Part shown: in pieces, positions 1-11,040 of the stretch | How positions within the stretch are numbered: the first letter of the stretch is position 1 | Layout: each line of letters starts with the position of its first letter | Source: Fasciolopsis buskii | Taxonomy: Eukaryota > Platyhelminthes > Trematoda > Plagiorchiida > Fasciolidae | Assembly (NCBI GenBank): GCA_008360955.1 | Contig: LUCM01001803.1 | Location: 155,220 to 219,219 of the forward strand | Direction of reading: 5' to 3' | Length of the DNA stretch: 64,000 nt | Program-made: the position numbers and the translations under genes | Notes under the pieces: model-generated | Database searches by the model: none | What the model was told of the DNA's origin: nothing | Seen by the model: only the letters and a program-made list of their open reading frames with translations

Positions 1-580
1 GCATTTATCAGTTGCCTGAGTGTGAAAATACTCGAATTGCTTGTTTAAATTACCAGTTAGGAAACTGAAGGACAATGGAAAGTTCTGTTATTCTGTTTGA
101 TCCTTTCCGATCAAGGAATTAGTAACTCACTTGTTTTCACCACATGATTCAAATGGGACCTAGTGTGCTCGTGATTTGCTTCCTTCGACCAGCATCTGTT
201 TGCTAATTTGCCCTCTCAATTGAGTAGTTCATACATGTCATTCTTTCGTTTTTAACAGTTTTGTGAAGAAATTCCTCGGATTCCCCATTTGCTGCACAGA
301 AAACGTTAACCTTCCAGTAGCTAACTTTCAAAGAAAGGAACGCACGAATGGCAGTGTGTTCGGTTGTCAAACGTGTCCAACACCTTCATAGTTGGTCCAT
401 TGACAGATCATCTGCAAATACTGGCCATGGGATAGAATTGTATAACCCCCAAAAAGCATTGGAAACGCCCACAACAAAATTGGCTGGGAAAGCACGACGT
501 TGTCAGCTGTACGCGTGAATGCATGATTTGTGGCTGAAGCACGTGTGCGACCAACCGGAATTTGGTTTGTCTGATTTCGT
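1..580. other. no feature recognised
   Basis: The open frames here are short and lack convincing splice signals or family motifs. It reads as intergenic or intronic DNA. Confidence 0.6.
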
Positions 581-594
581 TTGCTGATACGGCT

Positions 595-700
595 GACCGG
601 CCGTGGCCAATTGGTCAACTTTGTGGCATCTCAGCTTGAAGGCCGGGGATTCGAATGCACTAACCGCCGGTCAACCTTCCTGTTGGGCGGCCTTCCGCTG
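595..700 (+). repeat. tRNA-like SINE head (A and B boxes)
   Basis: A Pol III A-box-like sequence TGGCCAATTGG (604-614) is followed about 43 bases later by a B-box-like GGATTCGAATGC (647-658). GACCGGC at 595-601 is the exact reverse complement of GCCGGTC at 666-672, like an acceptor stem. The T-arm stem is mostly unpaired and the 3' acceptor strand is displaced by about four bases, so this is not a working tRNA. The sequence after the B box resembles the copy at 22.92 kb, which argues for a dispersed tRNA-derived SINE. A solitary tRNA pseudogene is the alternative. Confidence 0.45.
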
Positions 701-1890
701 GTCACAAACCCCTTACTGAAGATAACGGGCATTCCAATTTCATTGGTAAAAAGTAGAAGACAAGAGGTGTAAAAAATAAAAAAGCTAAATTTTGTCTGTA
801 GCCCAACATCACTTCAGTCAAGTTGTAGTTGCGAAAAACACTGCAAGTTTTCACGCACGAGAACCGTACGGATCAACTGCATCCGCTGTGGATTCACTTG
901 GTCATCAGACAAAATTCATTTTGCATGACTAAATATCGGTCACACTTGTAAAAATTTGATTTCCTCGGGCAGAATAAGAGAAATTTTCCCTTTGGACATT
1001 TTCATTCTGTTTTGTACGGTTTAGAAATAGTTACGTCTGTCAAACGGACCTCCGGGGACCTTGGAGGCTGGTTACATATGATTTCAGAATCCGCTTTTCG
1101 GTCATCGCATAGGGCTGAAATTAAGCTAGCGAGAACTTACTGAAAGCATAGTGCTGTCAAATACCACGGGACTCTAAAATCCTGAGGGAAAGAATACTAA
1201 CATCTCATCTTACCGACTACTTCCGCCACTTCTGACACTACGATAAATTTATTCCGGAGTAATCGTTGGCTAACCAAGTCGGAATACTGGTTACATATTA
1301 AATAAAGACGTGTATAATCAAAACTTGCTTGAACTTCGTCAATGGCACTGGTTTAACGAGCTATCCTCCCTTACTGATTCGCTTCGTTTGTCTTCGTCCC
1401 TTTCTGAATTGCTTCATATGCCCTATTAAAATGATAGATCGCGAAGGATTGTTTTACCTTTTGCTTGGTTGTCATCGCCAGTTGCCTGACGGTTTTTGGT
1501 TCCGCCATTTGATGGTCCATTGTCCATTTTAGGCGCGGTCTCGCTCTGTGACCCATAACCGGTGGTCCAGTTCTCCCTGGTACAGCCGTTGCCATCAGAA
1601 ATCCATTGATCTTCGCGGAGACCTAAAATGCCTGATCATACTGGGGTTATAATTGCGCACGTTTGCTGTTATTTCAGATACTTCAGAGGATATTATGTGA
1701 TTGTACATTTCTTCGAGAAAAGGTGCTCTCGAAGTCGGTCTGGTTGTTATCACCGTTTAATCTTACCAATCAGATTTTGGTGCTCCTTGCCTGAAGAACT
1801 ATGCCCATCCCAACTGTTTCATGTTATTTTGCATACGTCAGTGAACAACATGGAAAATAGGCTGATTATGAAATCCTGTACTTTTAATGA
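701..1890. other. no feature recognised
   Basis: Several open frames of 60-90 codons occur on both strands, without family motifs. A possible splice acceptor (a T-rich run ending at about 1677) stands before an open frame, but no good donor pairs with it. I see nothing else. Confidence 0.5.
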
Positions 1891-1897
1891 TTCTCAG

Positions 1898-2053
1898 TGT
1901 TGACATTTTGCCAGCCGAGTTGATTGTACGCATTCCGGGTGTAAGTTATCCAGTTTCCTTCCTTACTCAAGTTTTCGTTTACTTGTCATCTGTGAACCAC
2001 TTCAGGAAGGGAGATTGCGCTATTTCAAAATTATCGAACAGAGAACTTACTGA
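1898..2053 (+). CDS. candidate two-exon 3' end of a gene, unrecognised
   Basis: An open segment at 1898-1940 (43 nt) follows a TTCTCAG acceptor and ends at a consensus GTAAGT donor. It reads DILPAELIVRIPG. The putative intron 1941-2005 is 65 nt and ends CACTTCAG. Joining in phase 0 gives a second segment, 2006-2053, that reads EGRLRYFKIIEQRTY and then stops at TGA. No protein family is recognised. Short introns of this size are common in flatworm genes, which fits the rest of the window. The joined peptide is only about 30 residues, so chance is a serious alternative. No upstream exon was found. Confidence 0.25.
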
Positions 2054-2059
2054 CACTGA

Positions 2060-3195
2060 CAAAAACCGTTTCGGGACACCCACATCTTAAGGGATCGATC
2101 GTGACTGTTTGAATTAATCGTTAAAAGTACTCGTCAGAAGCCTATTAGATTATAAATACAAGTACCGAATTCGCAGGATTCTGTTCGTCATGTGGCATTG
2201 CATTTGCCTGGTTTACTGATCACATAAAAGTGCTGTTGCAGTTTTTCAAAGAGGCAAAAGTGACTAAAAGTCAATAATGTTGCATCTAACAAGGGGTGAC
2301 TGAAAAGGGATCCCGAATTCAACTACCACAGAACTTTCTTTTAGCAGCGCCAGATGAACACTATTCATGATCAATATTTTCTCCACTGTCACACAAATCT
2401 GAAAGCAATACAATCCTTTTGTTCTGTTGGGCTGTTGTGATTCATCAGCAATGCACATTCATCAACTCCACCGAGACAGTCGGGTGTAAATGAAACATTT
2501 TTCAGTTGCAGTTCTACTTGAACCATGATAAATGAGTTTACGATTGTTAATTTTCTTCATAAACTAAGGGCAATCGCGTAGAACGAATTTGTCGACGAAA
2601 TGTGGACAGGAGGAAAAAACGAAATGCCACCCATGCGAATTTGCGGATGCCGCTTCTTGGTGGTCACTAACCGGAAGGGACTGTGCGTTGTACCTTACAA
2701 ATTTTGGCAAGAAACCCCCGTGTGTAGTAATAATGAGTTTGGCCGGTGTCCTAATGGAAGAGATTTTGATTTTCGTGTACACACTCATTGGAATTGCATC
2801 CGGTTTGCAATTAGGTTAACGACTCTCTCTCTCTCCCTGTTTCTCTCAGCCTTTGCGCGATTTTCTATGTGTGTTGCCAGAGAGAACGAGGGAGCACCTG
2901 GTTAGACGAAATTGATTGGTTTTGACTTCGGCATTGGATACTCAGTGGAAAATGAAACTGCGTTCTTTAACGAGTACTGAATTCCCTTTGCATAACCGCC
3001 TACCTGATCCATAACGATTCTGAAAGATGACGTTGAACCGACTGTTGATAAACTTTGACAAGTATTTTGGCAACTAGGATTTGAATTCCAACAACCTGTG
3101 TATAAGAGGTGTATTGGTGAGTGAAAGTAGCACGTCTGATTTGGTAGACTGTCGTGCCCCATGAAGTATCTTCCATTTCTTTGGTTTCCATTAGC
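2060..3195. other. mostly featureless; one strong acceptor-like CT tract
   Basis: A pyrimidine tract (2822-2848) of CTCTCT repeats ends in CTCAG and resembles a 3' splice site. The open frame after it is short, and the only nearby donor is weak. The overlapping open frames at 2.56-2.91 kb on both strands show no family motif. Confidence 0.4.
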
Positions 3196-3699
3196 CACCC
3201 AACTCTCACGAAGCTGAGGAGTGCATCAGCGGCCAGCCGGATAAACCAAGCTCAGGGTAACCAAGGCAGAAAACCTTGGTGAAACAGCGTCCAGCATGTG
3301 AAGACGAATGCTTCCGAATAGGCGGCTAAGGTCTGTTGGATCCAGCGACTACCAAATAATTCGTCCAACCAACAGGGTTGTAGGGACCCCTAGGTTGCAG
3401 TCAATGCTTCCGAATAGTGAATGAACTCTTAGTGAGCCGCTGGCAATCATACACCAAGGTCAGCTCGGACGTATTGGGCATGCCATAATGTTAGGTTGCC
3501 ACCAAAAGACGTATGAACCGCTTACCGAGTGATGCTGGGGACGTCACCTCATATGCTATTCCCAAGTATCCCCGTGGATTTGGTCTCTGCACTTTGTTCT
3601 CATCAGGCAACGGTGCCGTCGGTAGGCAACGCACCCTGTGCTCCCCCAGTTGACGGGGTGAACCAGACACGAATTTGAAATGCAAGCCTAAACACAGGA
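3196..3699 (+). repeat. possible 5' region of the RTE element
   Basis: This stretch is richer in GC than its left flank and runs directly into the endonuclease start. It holds a 7-bp stem (3260-3266 with 3274-3280, loop 3267-3273). The 15-mer AATGCTTCCGAATAG occurs twice, at about 3308 and 3404. It may be the 5' UTR of the RTE copy or the 3' end of an older copy (LGRIGHA near 3465 is faintly like the GHV motif of RTE tails). Neither reading is secure. Confidence 0.3.
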
Positions 3700-3704
3700 C
3701 CCCG

Positions 3705-4497
3705 CATTTATACAGGATGTTGGGACATGAGAACTTTTAGATACAGGTATTCAGTGCACCTCCATGCATAATTTCTACCATTATGGGATTGACATTGTTC
3801 CCCATCCGAAGTGCACCCACTCAACTCCGGCAACCCGTGTATTCAGGTCTCCTAGACAGGGGCTTTCTACTGGATAAATCACAGTGGGCCAGAAGACAAC
3901 TCGGGACATCAGGATTTTGAGTGATTGCAATGAACAGTCGAGGCCACAGGGCCTTGATGCCTTGGGAGCCAGTTTCCCCAAGACTTGAAATGACACGATT
4001 CAGGAGCACTGCTTTCGACATGACTGTAATTTCAGTCTACATTTCCTACTCCACAGGCTGGGCCGAAATCTGAAGATTCATTCTACAACGAACCCCAGGG
4101 TTTGGTCAGCCGTATCTCAAGGTGCGACATCCTTCAACTTGCAAGAGATTGGAACGCGCGCAAGGGTTCAACAGATGAAGACGCCCATCCCACTGTACGG
4201 TTTCGACCTTGGTGAACGATGCTTAATGGCGACCAACCGGTTTCGGATCTCAATCGACCTCTAGCATCCAAAAAGGCATTTGCTGACGTGGCACTCCAGC
4301 GACAGTATGATAACGCATCAGATCGACCATATATTGGTGCGTTCCACTGGTCATCGTTGATTGAAAACTGTCGGGCTTACCGTGGAGGCATAACAGGGAA
4401 CGTAAACGGCACGGACCACACACTGGTACCAGCTCGTTTCACCTTTCAGCTTGACAGAAAATCCAACCACGCCCCAGAGTCGACGTATCCAATTTAA
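3705..4497 (+). pseudogene. RTE endonuclease domain (broken)
   Basis: This segment encodes an endonuclease/exonuclease/phosphatase-fold domain, which nicks target DNA to prime reverse transcription. Visible in order are CWDMRTF, PWEPVSPRL followed by TVISVY (about 3960-4040), LARDWNAR (about 4130-4155), KRHLLTW (about 4270) and QIDHILVR (4319-4342). The following WSSLIENCRAYRG and GTDHTLV give the catalytic Asp-His pair at the domain end. Residues fall in different frames, so at least three frameshifts separate them. In the DWNAR motif the usual GDWNA glycine is Arg. The frame open at 4219-4497 carries the C-terminal third. The strength of the call comes from several motifs in the right order. 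Confidence 0.8.
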
Positions 4498-4499
4498 CA

Positions 4500-5838
4500 A
4501 TGTCAGATAACGACGGAACCTTGTCCGATGCTATCACATCTAAACTATCCGAGATAGACGAAGATGGTGGTCTGGATCAGCTGTGGATGGGACTAAAAGT
4601 ATCTAGTACCACCGCATCCCTTGTTGAGCTAGGCAGAGCCAAATGGGACCGAAAAAACTGGACATCTGCGAAAACTCTCAAACAGGGTGCTCAGATCAGA
4701 AACGGGAGATTGCAAAACTCACCCGGTTACCACATTCCCCGCCATGGAGCTACACGCTCGGCGAAAAGAGGTCGAAAGCAACATTGGCATGAAATCGCAG
4801 ACCGCATGGAAACCGCAACTGCCACTGGACATTTCAGGAAGCTTTTCAGATTCATGAGCCCCTCTTCGGGGAAGGTGCGACCTCCGCCGTCCACGCTTCG
4901 TGACGGCAGTAGCCATTTCATATCAAGATGCGAACAAAAGCTCCAAAGATGGGTAGAGTATTTCAGCCAGCTGCTCATTAGCCCTTCCACCGAGTCTATC
5001 TGAGTGGCATCATCAGACTAGGTGGAAAAATAAGAAATTGATCTTGAGCTAACTGGAAATCACCTCAGACATTCAAATAATGAAAAACAGGAGGTCATCC
5101 GGTGAGGGTGGCATTCTTTCCGAGATCTTCAAATCTTGTTTTCCAGCTCCGTTGAGTCTACTTAGTAAGCTGTTTCGTCGTATCCAGGACTCCGAAACTC
5201 GTCCCAAGGACTGGGCCACCTCTCTCGCAATCTATATTAAAAAGGGCGACAGCAGTGTATGTGCGAACTACAGAGTTATCAGCCTCAAAGATATAACAGC
5301 TAAGCTCTTTGCAACCGTTCTTCTAAGCTGCTTTGTTTTTGTTCGGGCCTCGCGAACACGCCCTAATCAGTGTTGTTTTCGTCGAGAAAGAGGTTACATT
5401 GACCAGATCTTCACACCACGTAGAATTCTAGAACAGCGGTTTAAGTTCTAGTAACCCATCACAGCGTGCTTCATCAACTTCCGTGCAGCATGCCACTCCG
5501 TTGACAGACAGTCACTCTAGAACATAGGTCGAAGCGATAGGATGCAGGAAAAATACGTTAGGCTGTTAGAAGTATACTACTCGTCAACACTGGCGCACGT
5601 CCGCAGACGACGGCGAAGAATCAGCAGACTTCCCCCTTGACTCATGTGTTCGTCAGGATTTCCCGCTGTCATTGATTTTATTCAACTATGCTGTAGATTG
5701 GAAAATGCCTCGTGCCCTCAATAAATTTTGTGGAATAAAACTTAACCATGGTTGCTGGTTCACTGATCTCAAGGTCGTCAGCGATAATGAGAGAAGCCTG
5801 AAACTGTGCAGCCGTTCCTAGACCGACGTGTATGCGAA
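4500..5838 (+). pseudogene. RTE linker and reverse transcriptase (broken)
   Basis: The frame at 4500-5003 is the linker between endonuclease and polymerase in RTE proteins and includes RKQHWHEIADRME. The frame at 5080-5451 holds the first RT motifs: KNRRSSGEGGI, LRRI-type spacing, PKDWATSLAI, KKGDSSVCANYR and DQIFTPRRILEQ. The next part, reading CFINFRAACHSVDRQSL and FNYAVDWKMPRAL, carries the equivalents of motif A and the FNYAIDW segment. The segment where YADD is expected (about 5770-5800) reads DLKVVSDNE, so the polymerase active site is lost. Stops at about 4489, 5001 and 5449 break the frame. Confidence 0.8.
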
Positions 5839-5959
5839 GCCATTACTATCGGTTTGAAGGTAAACACAAGACCCGTCACCTTGTATCAACATAAATGGCA
5901 ACACTTTGAAACGGGTGATTCAGTAGGCATTACTACCGAACTAAACGACCATTTCTGAC

Positions 5960-6540
5960 ATGAGGTTAAACTTCGCATATATCGCACCAAGAGAGCTTTC
6001 CTGTCACTTTGCAATGCGGTGTGGTCTCGAAACGAAATAAGCCTTCATTTGAAGCTGCACATTTATCGTACCGCCGTCCACCCAGTCCTTGCGTATGCAT
6101 GCGAAACCTGGCCACTAAGGGTAAACGATACAAAAGGCTAGGAAGCCTCGACCATTGGTGCCTCCGCTATACGGCGAAAATCAAGTGGTATCACTGCACA
6201 TCAAAGGCCGCTATGCGCCAGCACTGTATGAACGTCAAACAACTTTCATCGATTCTCCAAAGACACTGCCTTCAGTGGTTCGGTCACGTTCGCCGCCGGC
6301 CGGAGATGGAATTGACAAGAGGAATCCTATTATCGTCCCCCTGCTGAGACTATAAATGTCGCCTTGGTGGTCAACTGAAGACGTGGGATAGTACTATTAA
6401 AGCTGACTCGGATCGCCTGTCTTCAGTCGGTTTTTCGAGTATCCAACAGACGCACCAGTAGGACTTTGTGGTGTGCAGTCCACGCTACAGATGGTAACGC
6501 ATGGGTGACTGCAATTAGAGGCACCTAAGAGGACGACTTA
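5960..6540 (+). pseudogene. RTE C-terminal tail (broken)
   Basis: Downstream of the polymerase the frames read LHLKLHIYRTAVHPVLAY, then ACETWPLRVND and LGSLDHWCLRY, then SILQRHCLQWFGHVRRRP. This series is typical of the conserved tail of RTE and related LINE proteins. The further words GGQLKTWDSTIKADSDRL (about 6365-6420) continue it. At least two frame changes are needed. The element probably ends near 6550-6580, with no clean poly-A or short-repeat tail visible. Confidence 0.75.
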
Positions 6541-6579
6541 TCCCCTCGCAGGAGCTAATAAGGTACAAGTAAAAGGAAA

Positions 6580-7560
6580 GTGACGGATAGCTGAAAGCCA
6601 TGCTGTATAGCTGGTGAATGCGAGCGAAATGCTCACGTTCGATTGTATGTTAGTTAGTGACGCCAGGAAAAAGTCAAATATGCCATACAGTAAAGGGACC
6701 TAGTTAAATCTCGGTTTTGGGCCTATCATGAGCAGATATTGTTTGAATTAAATATAAAATTCATTATTTTCCATTTTTCATTGTGGCCGGTCATCAAACA
6801 TTTATTAAGTGGGACCATCATCTGGAAACCAAGATACGAAAGTTCACAGTAGTATTCTCGAGGGCTTCCAGCAAGAACTGAGTACTACGGATAGACGAAG
6901 GTAGAACGATAGAGAAACTGTCGGTGAAACGATGCAATGACTAAAACTGCAGTCTCAAGAAACAAAACGTTTATACGAATTATGGCAAACGAGCTACTTG
7001 CCTAGTGAGAACATACTTGCGATGGACTATTTTCGATCTTTCCGTGCATCTACGAAAGCTTGTGTTACGGTTTCGATGGGATTCTCCCAGTTCAGGCCAG
7101 GACACTGTATCCGTTTGAAGAAAGTGACCGTATTGAAACTGGAAAGCACTATATTGGTATGAGCGTACACAAGTGTCAAAAATGCCCTGAATTAGTAGGT
7201 TTATGCTCACAAAAATTGATAAGATTTCTTACTCTCCACTCTGGCATTTGTCGTGGTTCACATGTGCATTGCAGTGTAGGTCGGTGACCTTTCTTCACAG
7301 TCTAGGGGAACTTTTCCATAGTTGAGTAATCGAGGTTGGCTGGTTAAGTGCGGCGTTATCCTTCCAAACCACGGATAATGTTCGGTGATCAAGTTTCGGT
7401 CGGATATCACAAGTTGAAGGAAAATATGAGGAAGAACAAAATTTAGGATTTTTTTTCTATGTGGAAATTAAGTTTCAAAAGTCACTTTGGCCAGAATCAA
7501 ACTCACTGCGACAGTTGGTTGACTAACCTGGGCCACTCAGCTGCGATCTCTGAGATCCGT
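6580..7560. other. no feature recognised
   Basis: Short open frames occur on both strands at 6.98-7.29 kb and 7.46-7.67 kb without motifs. An A-box-like GGCTGGTTAAGTGC near 7338 has no B box at the right distance. Confidence 0.5.
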
Positions 7561-7568
7561 GTTTTGGC

Positions 7569-7727
7569 ATGTACATTTTACCGATTGCCGGTGGTGTGGT
7601 TGCGATCATTGCTTTACTTTTGCTTTTATATTCTGGATGCGAGTCCTTTCAGCAGACCAAACAAATGACAGTTCGCTCGTCATTGATTACTCTCAGCCGC
7701 ATTCCAGACACGCTATATATTGTTTGA
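7569..7727 (+). CDS. small ORF with one membrane helix, unrecognised
   Basis: An ATG at 7569 opens a 52-codon frame ending in TGA (7725-7727). Residues 4-20 are strongly hydrophobic (PIAGGVVAIIALLLLLY) and look like a signal anchor or transmembrane helix. They are followed by Gly-Cys-Glu and a polar tail rich in Gln, Lys, Arg and Ser. An in-frame stop lies just upstream (7551), so the protein would begin here unless an exon starts between. The same DNA carries a different open frame in the next entry, and only one can be real. No family is recognised. It could be a short secreted or membrane protein, a membrane exon, or chance. Confidence 0.22.
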   Translation: MYILPIAGGVVAIIALLLLLYSGCESFQQTKQMTVRSSLITLSRIPDTLYIV

Positions 7728-7772
7728 ATATCAATGAAGAGATAATCACAATACTTGACGGTCAAAATTTCA
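7653..7772 (+). CDS. candidate internal exon (120 nt), unrecognised
   Basis: A pyrimidine-rich run ending CCTTTCAG (to 7652) is followed by 120 nt of open frame and then a consensus GTAAGT donor at 7773. In one frame, which leaves the same phase at both ends, it reads DQTNDSSLVIDYSQPHSR and then HAIYCLNINEEIITILDG. No domain is recognised. It overlaps the membrane-helix ORF in a different frame. Both splice sites are good by eye, but no partner exon with a matching phase was found nearby. Confidence 0.3.
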
Positions 7773-7779
7773 GTAAGTC

Positions 7780-9130
7780 TGGAATTATTCATTGTCCACT
7801 TGTTCGAACAATGCATCGTTTTTATTCACTGTCAAATATTTCTGAAAGAACGTGAATTCGAGTGAGAACAGATGGAAAAAACAAATGAAATTTTACACTG
7901 TTATCATTATTTAACAAAATGCATCAATAGTGAGTGAAAGTGACTCGCATAGCGAGTTCCCGTTCTTACCATGAACATTGTTGGTCGAGATTTTTTATGC
8001 ACCTCACCTTTTGTCTAATCAGTCGGTGGAAGACAAGAAACTGTGTGGCGTCTGTTCTAATAAATAATAGACTAAAATAGTGTCAGTCAATTTTCATGTA
8101 TATGAAAAGTGAGACAGGATTGAAGGCAGGCGAGAAAAAGATTTTAACCAGACATCAGAGTAAACACTGTCGAATGTTAGTCGCTCGATCAGCTTCAGAT
8201 AGTTGGACAAAGCTGATCCGAGATCCTTGAGGATCATTGATGGGATGGACTTCCCTGTGAGCTTATGCCTCGAGGCATTGCGAGGACTAATCAAAGCCAC
8301 GTAATTTGTGGTGCGAATTCCCGACACTTCCCATTGGAGGAATTCAATATAAATAACCGAATTCACCGCGTGGCCGAACTACTCAGCACAGCTTGTCGAG
8401 AAGTGGCAAAGGCCGCGGTCCAGGGGAAGTGACGCTAATGCACGAACACTCATGCAGAAATTCGATTTAGTGGCAATCGAGGTGAACAACCGTTGCGGAT
8501 CACCAAATCACGTGTGAATTCCAGCTAGGTCTCAAACGTTTGGCTAGTAAGCATCGACAGTACATTATGCAGAGTGATATTCTATTACAATCCGTCGTCT
8601 GAACTTCGGTTATTCCTTGTGGTTTTCAGGTTCTTTTGTTTGTTTATATAACCCGCATATTTTGTGCACTGCTGGTTAGGTAAAGCCCTCCTTCAACCGC
8701 AAGGTCGTTTTCGGGGTTGGCGGTCAAAAGGCATGTGACCCAAGCATTCTTCTGTCCAATTATCCCCAGGATGGTACGCTCTGCAGCTGGATTAGTATTA
8801 GAATCTTATTCGAATCATTCTCATTGTTCATACGTGATGAGTAGCATGCTTCCAGTGAAATTATAACCTCTAATCTATAAGCAGAACAAAATGCGAGAAG
8901 ACTCACTCTGGGACATTGCTTCCTCGTAGGCTTTACTAATCACAGAACAAATCTAGAAATCGCCCTGTTGTCGGCAATCAATCAATAATCTCGTAGGATG
9001 CTGATCAAAACTCCATGCATGTACCTCATGCGACTTCTTTGTATTCCCTGTCACTGTGATGCTTCCAAATCGGACAAAAAAGCAGTTCTAGTCTACCGGT
9101 CAGCATTGTTCATCTTGCTTAACTTTTCAC
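7780..9130. other. no gene; one short match to the hairpin repeat
   Basis: A 24-base segment around 8797-8820 (ATTAGAATCTTATTCGAATC) nearly matches the left edge of the hairpin repeat at 49.34 kb, but the similarity stops there. Otherwise only chance-length open frames occur. Confidence 0.4.
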
Positions 9131-9133
9131 TTA

Positions 9134-9166
9134 AAACGTTTGAAAAATCCCACAGAACACATTGAG
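9134..9166 (+). repeat. 33-bp direct repeat, 3' copy of PLE end
   Basis: Identical over 33 bases to 11693-11725, with the next four bases matching at three positions. It lies downstream of the PLE coding frame as read on the - strand. It contains the same ORF-start sequence as the 5' copy. Similarity stops abruptly on both sides. Confidence 0.85.
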
Positions 9167-9349
9167 GACAATACAGCATGACGAACAAGCTCGTTTTCAG
9201 TTATTCATACTCATGCTAATACAACATTAAATATAGTTAGAGATGAATCAAGGGAAATTGTCGGTTTGCAGTCACATCAGTTCACAACTCTAAGACTGTC
9301 TGTGTGCGACCAATTTGTCACACAATCAGGTTGCAAACCACCTGTTGGA

Positions 9350-9860
9350 TAATGACAATTGGACCAGGGAAGTTTAAGAGTCTGGACAAATTGTTTCTGA
9401 GCCCATAGAGGGGGGTTACACAAACGGATAGATACGGCTTCGGTTGTGTTCAAGATGCGACACTTGACAGTTCTTGATTGTCCGCTCCTAACTTTGTAGA
9501 TGGTGCGAAAAGCACTTGTCATGTTCACTGAGTGGTTTGACTCGACAAGGTGTGAACACATCGCGCCAGTAATTGTCTTAATAGTTCCTGTGCTCAACCA
9601 AGCCGGGAGGTGTTCACAAATGCGATCGGACAAACGCCTGGTCGTGCGGCCAATATACCTGGTCCCACATGAGCAGGTGAATGAATACACACAGAATGAG
9701 GCTGCAGAATCTGGAAATCTGTTCTTGTGTTGGAAATATGATCGGTTTGGATGTGAATACGGTTTTTAAGTGTGCAGCAAACAATGTTCCACTGAATGAA
9801 CTTGACAGTCTCCGTTGGATAACTTCCACTTCGGTGTCACCTTTGAAAGGCAAACGAACG
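9350..9860 (-). pseudogene. PLE linker and GIY-YIG endonuclease (nearly intact domain)
   Basis: The linker (about 9853-9700) reads LPFKGDTEVEVIQRRL, ending in VFTSKPIIFPTQ. After a frame change, the GIY-YIG domain starts near 9690 with YSFTCSCGTRYIGRTTRR, followed by LSDRICEH. The YIG tyrosine, the catalytic Arg of the DR.CEH block and a candidate catalytic Glu in NTTEAVSIRL (residue 84 from 9690) are all present. Histidines in CSHLVESNHS fit the family pattern. The domain stays open for over 130 codons, longer than any other part of the element. In PLEs this nuclease makes the target nick that primes integration. Confidence 0.88.
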
Positions 9861-10033
9861 TATACGGGTTTCTTTATTGGTCCTAGTACTTTTTGTCTTC
9901 GTGTTTTTCCACAGTTTTATTTATGAATCTTTCGGGGTATCCATTTTGTACCAACACGCTCCACAGGAAACGAAGTTCATTTTCACTTGTTTCGTCTGTA
10001 AATACTTTCCTTGATTATCAACTAAACAGCATT

Positions 10034-11016
10034 TTAGGTTCCTCTTCGCTTGTAACGGCACGTTGCCTTTCTATAGACTGGTAGTTGTGCAGATTCGTCC
10101 TGCCGTCGTCTTATGTACACATCTAAGTATGCTAAGCTATGGTCTGTTTCTTTTTCTAGTGTAAAATGTACATTTGGATGGACATTGTTAAACCGGTGTA
10201 GCATATGGTTTATGTTCGCATGTTCCTCTACCACATTAGCATATCATCAACATAACGTTTGCAAACGGTACAGTGCCTGATTGGTAAGCGTAGTTCATTA
10301 TTCTCCTGTTTGGGCATAAAGATATCAGCAAACAATGATCCCAGAGGAGACCCCATTGCCACTCAGTCCTTTTGCTTCTATATTTCACCATTGAATCGAA
10401 ATTGAACATTTTTGGTGCACACAAAGAGTAGCTGTTTCAGTTCATCCAATGGGATCCCTATGGAGATATTGTTATCTTGAAGGTACTAATAGTTTCGCTG
10501 ATCGGAACATCCGTAAAAAGAGAAACTACATCCAGTGATAACATCTGCTTCCCAAGACGTAGGCTCTTAATAGTTTCTGTGAGATGAAATGTATCTCGCA
10601 CACTATGTCTAGAAATGACTGCCCTGACTGGTTCCAGTAGGCTGGCTAACCACTTAGATAAAGTGTGATATGGAGAATTGCACATGTCCAAAGTAGGCCT
10701 CATCGGAGCTCCGTCTTTGTGCACCTTCGGTAGGCCGCACAATCTGGGAATTGTTGTACCTGTGGGTCATATCCGCTCAAAAGTTTAGGTATCAAACATT
10801 CCATTCTGTTTTAGGACTCGTAGTCTCATAGAAATTTATTTTTCTGTTTGAGTTGTTCTATCCTTTTCGGTCGGAGTCTTTGTGAATTTTGACTCGTCGA
10901 TTCTGTTCACTTTCTCAATGTAGTCCGACTTGTTGATGACAACAATACTGGCTCCCTTATCTAGTTCGGCCACCTTTATTTCGCTACTTGTTTGTAGTTC
11001 CTTTAGACCTTTAAGT
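10034..11016 (-). pseudogene. PLE reverse transcriptase domain (broken)
   Basis: The first part (about 11016-10815) reads ALKGLKELQTS, VAELDKGASIVVINKSDYI and so on, the PLE pre-RT block. PRLCGLPKVHKDGAPMRP and SPYHTLSKWLASLLEPVR follow (10750-10620), then motif A as LSLDVVSLFTDVP with its catalytic Asp (about 10540). Motif B reads VAMGSPLGSLFADIF (about 10320-10370) just after a stop, and motif C reads RYVDDML (about 10235-10255). The last segment (10234-10034) carries VHFTLEKETDHSLAYLDV and VYRKAT. At least three frame changes are needed, so no functional enzyme is made. Confidence 0.88.
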
Positions 11017-11040
11017 GCTCATGCGGTACCAATCCTTGCT

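Larger units (their letters stand above)
3700..6570 (+). mobile_element. RTE-clade non-LTR retrotransposon, degenerate
   Basis: The element reads 5' to 3' as apurinic-type endonuclease, linker, reverse transcriptase and C-terminal tail, spread over all three frames. Key landmarks are CWDMRTF near 3713 (the usual WNVRTL start), DWNAR near 4150, QIDHILV near 4319, GTDHTLV near 4410, KKGDSSVCANYR near 5240, YACETWPLRVND near 6090 and LQWFGHVRRRP near 6270. These match the order and spacing of RTE LINEs, which are abundant in flatworms and many other animals. Every domain carries stops or frameshifts, so it is an old dead copy. The 3' end is approximate and no clear target-site duplication was found. 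Confidence 0.85.

Noticed and set aside
595..672. An intact tRNA gene
   Set aside because: The T-arm stem does not pair and the 3' acceptor strand is displaced, so the cloverleaf cannot close.
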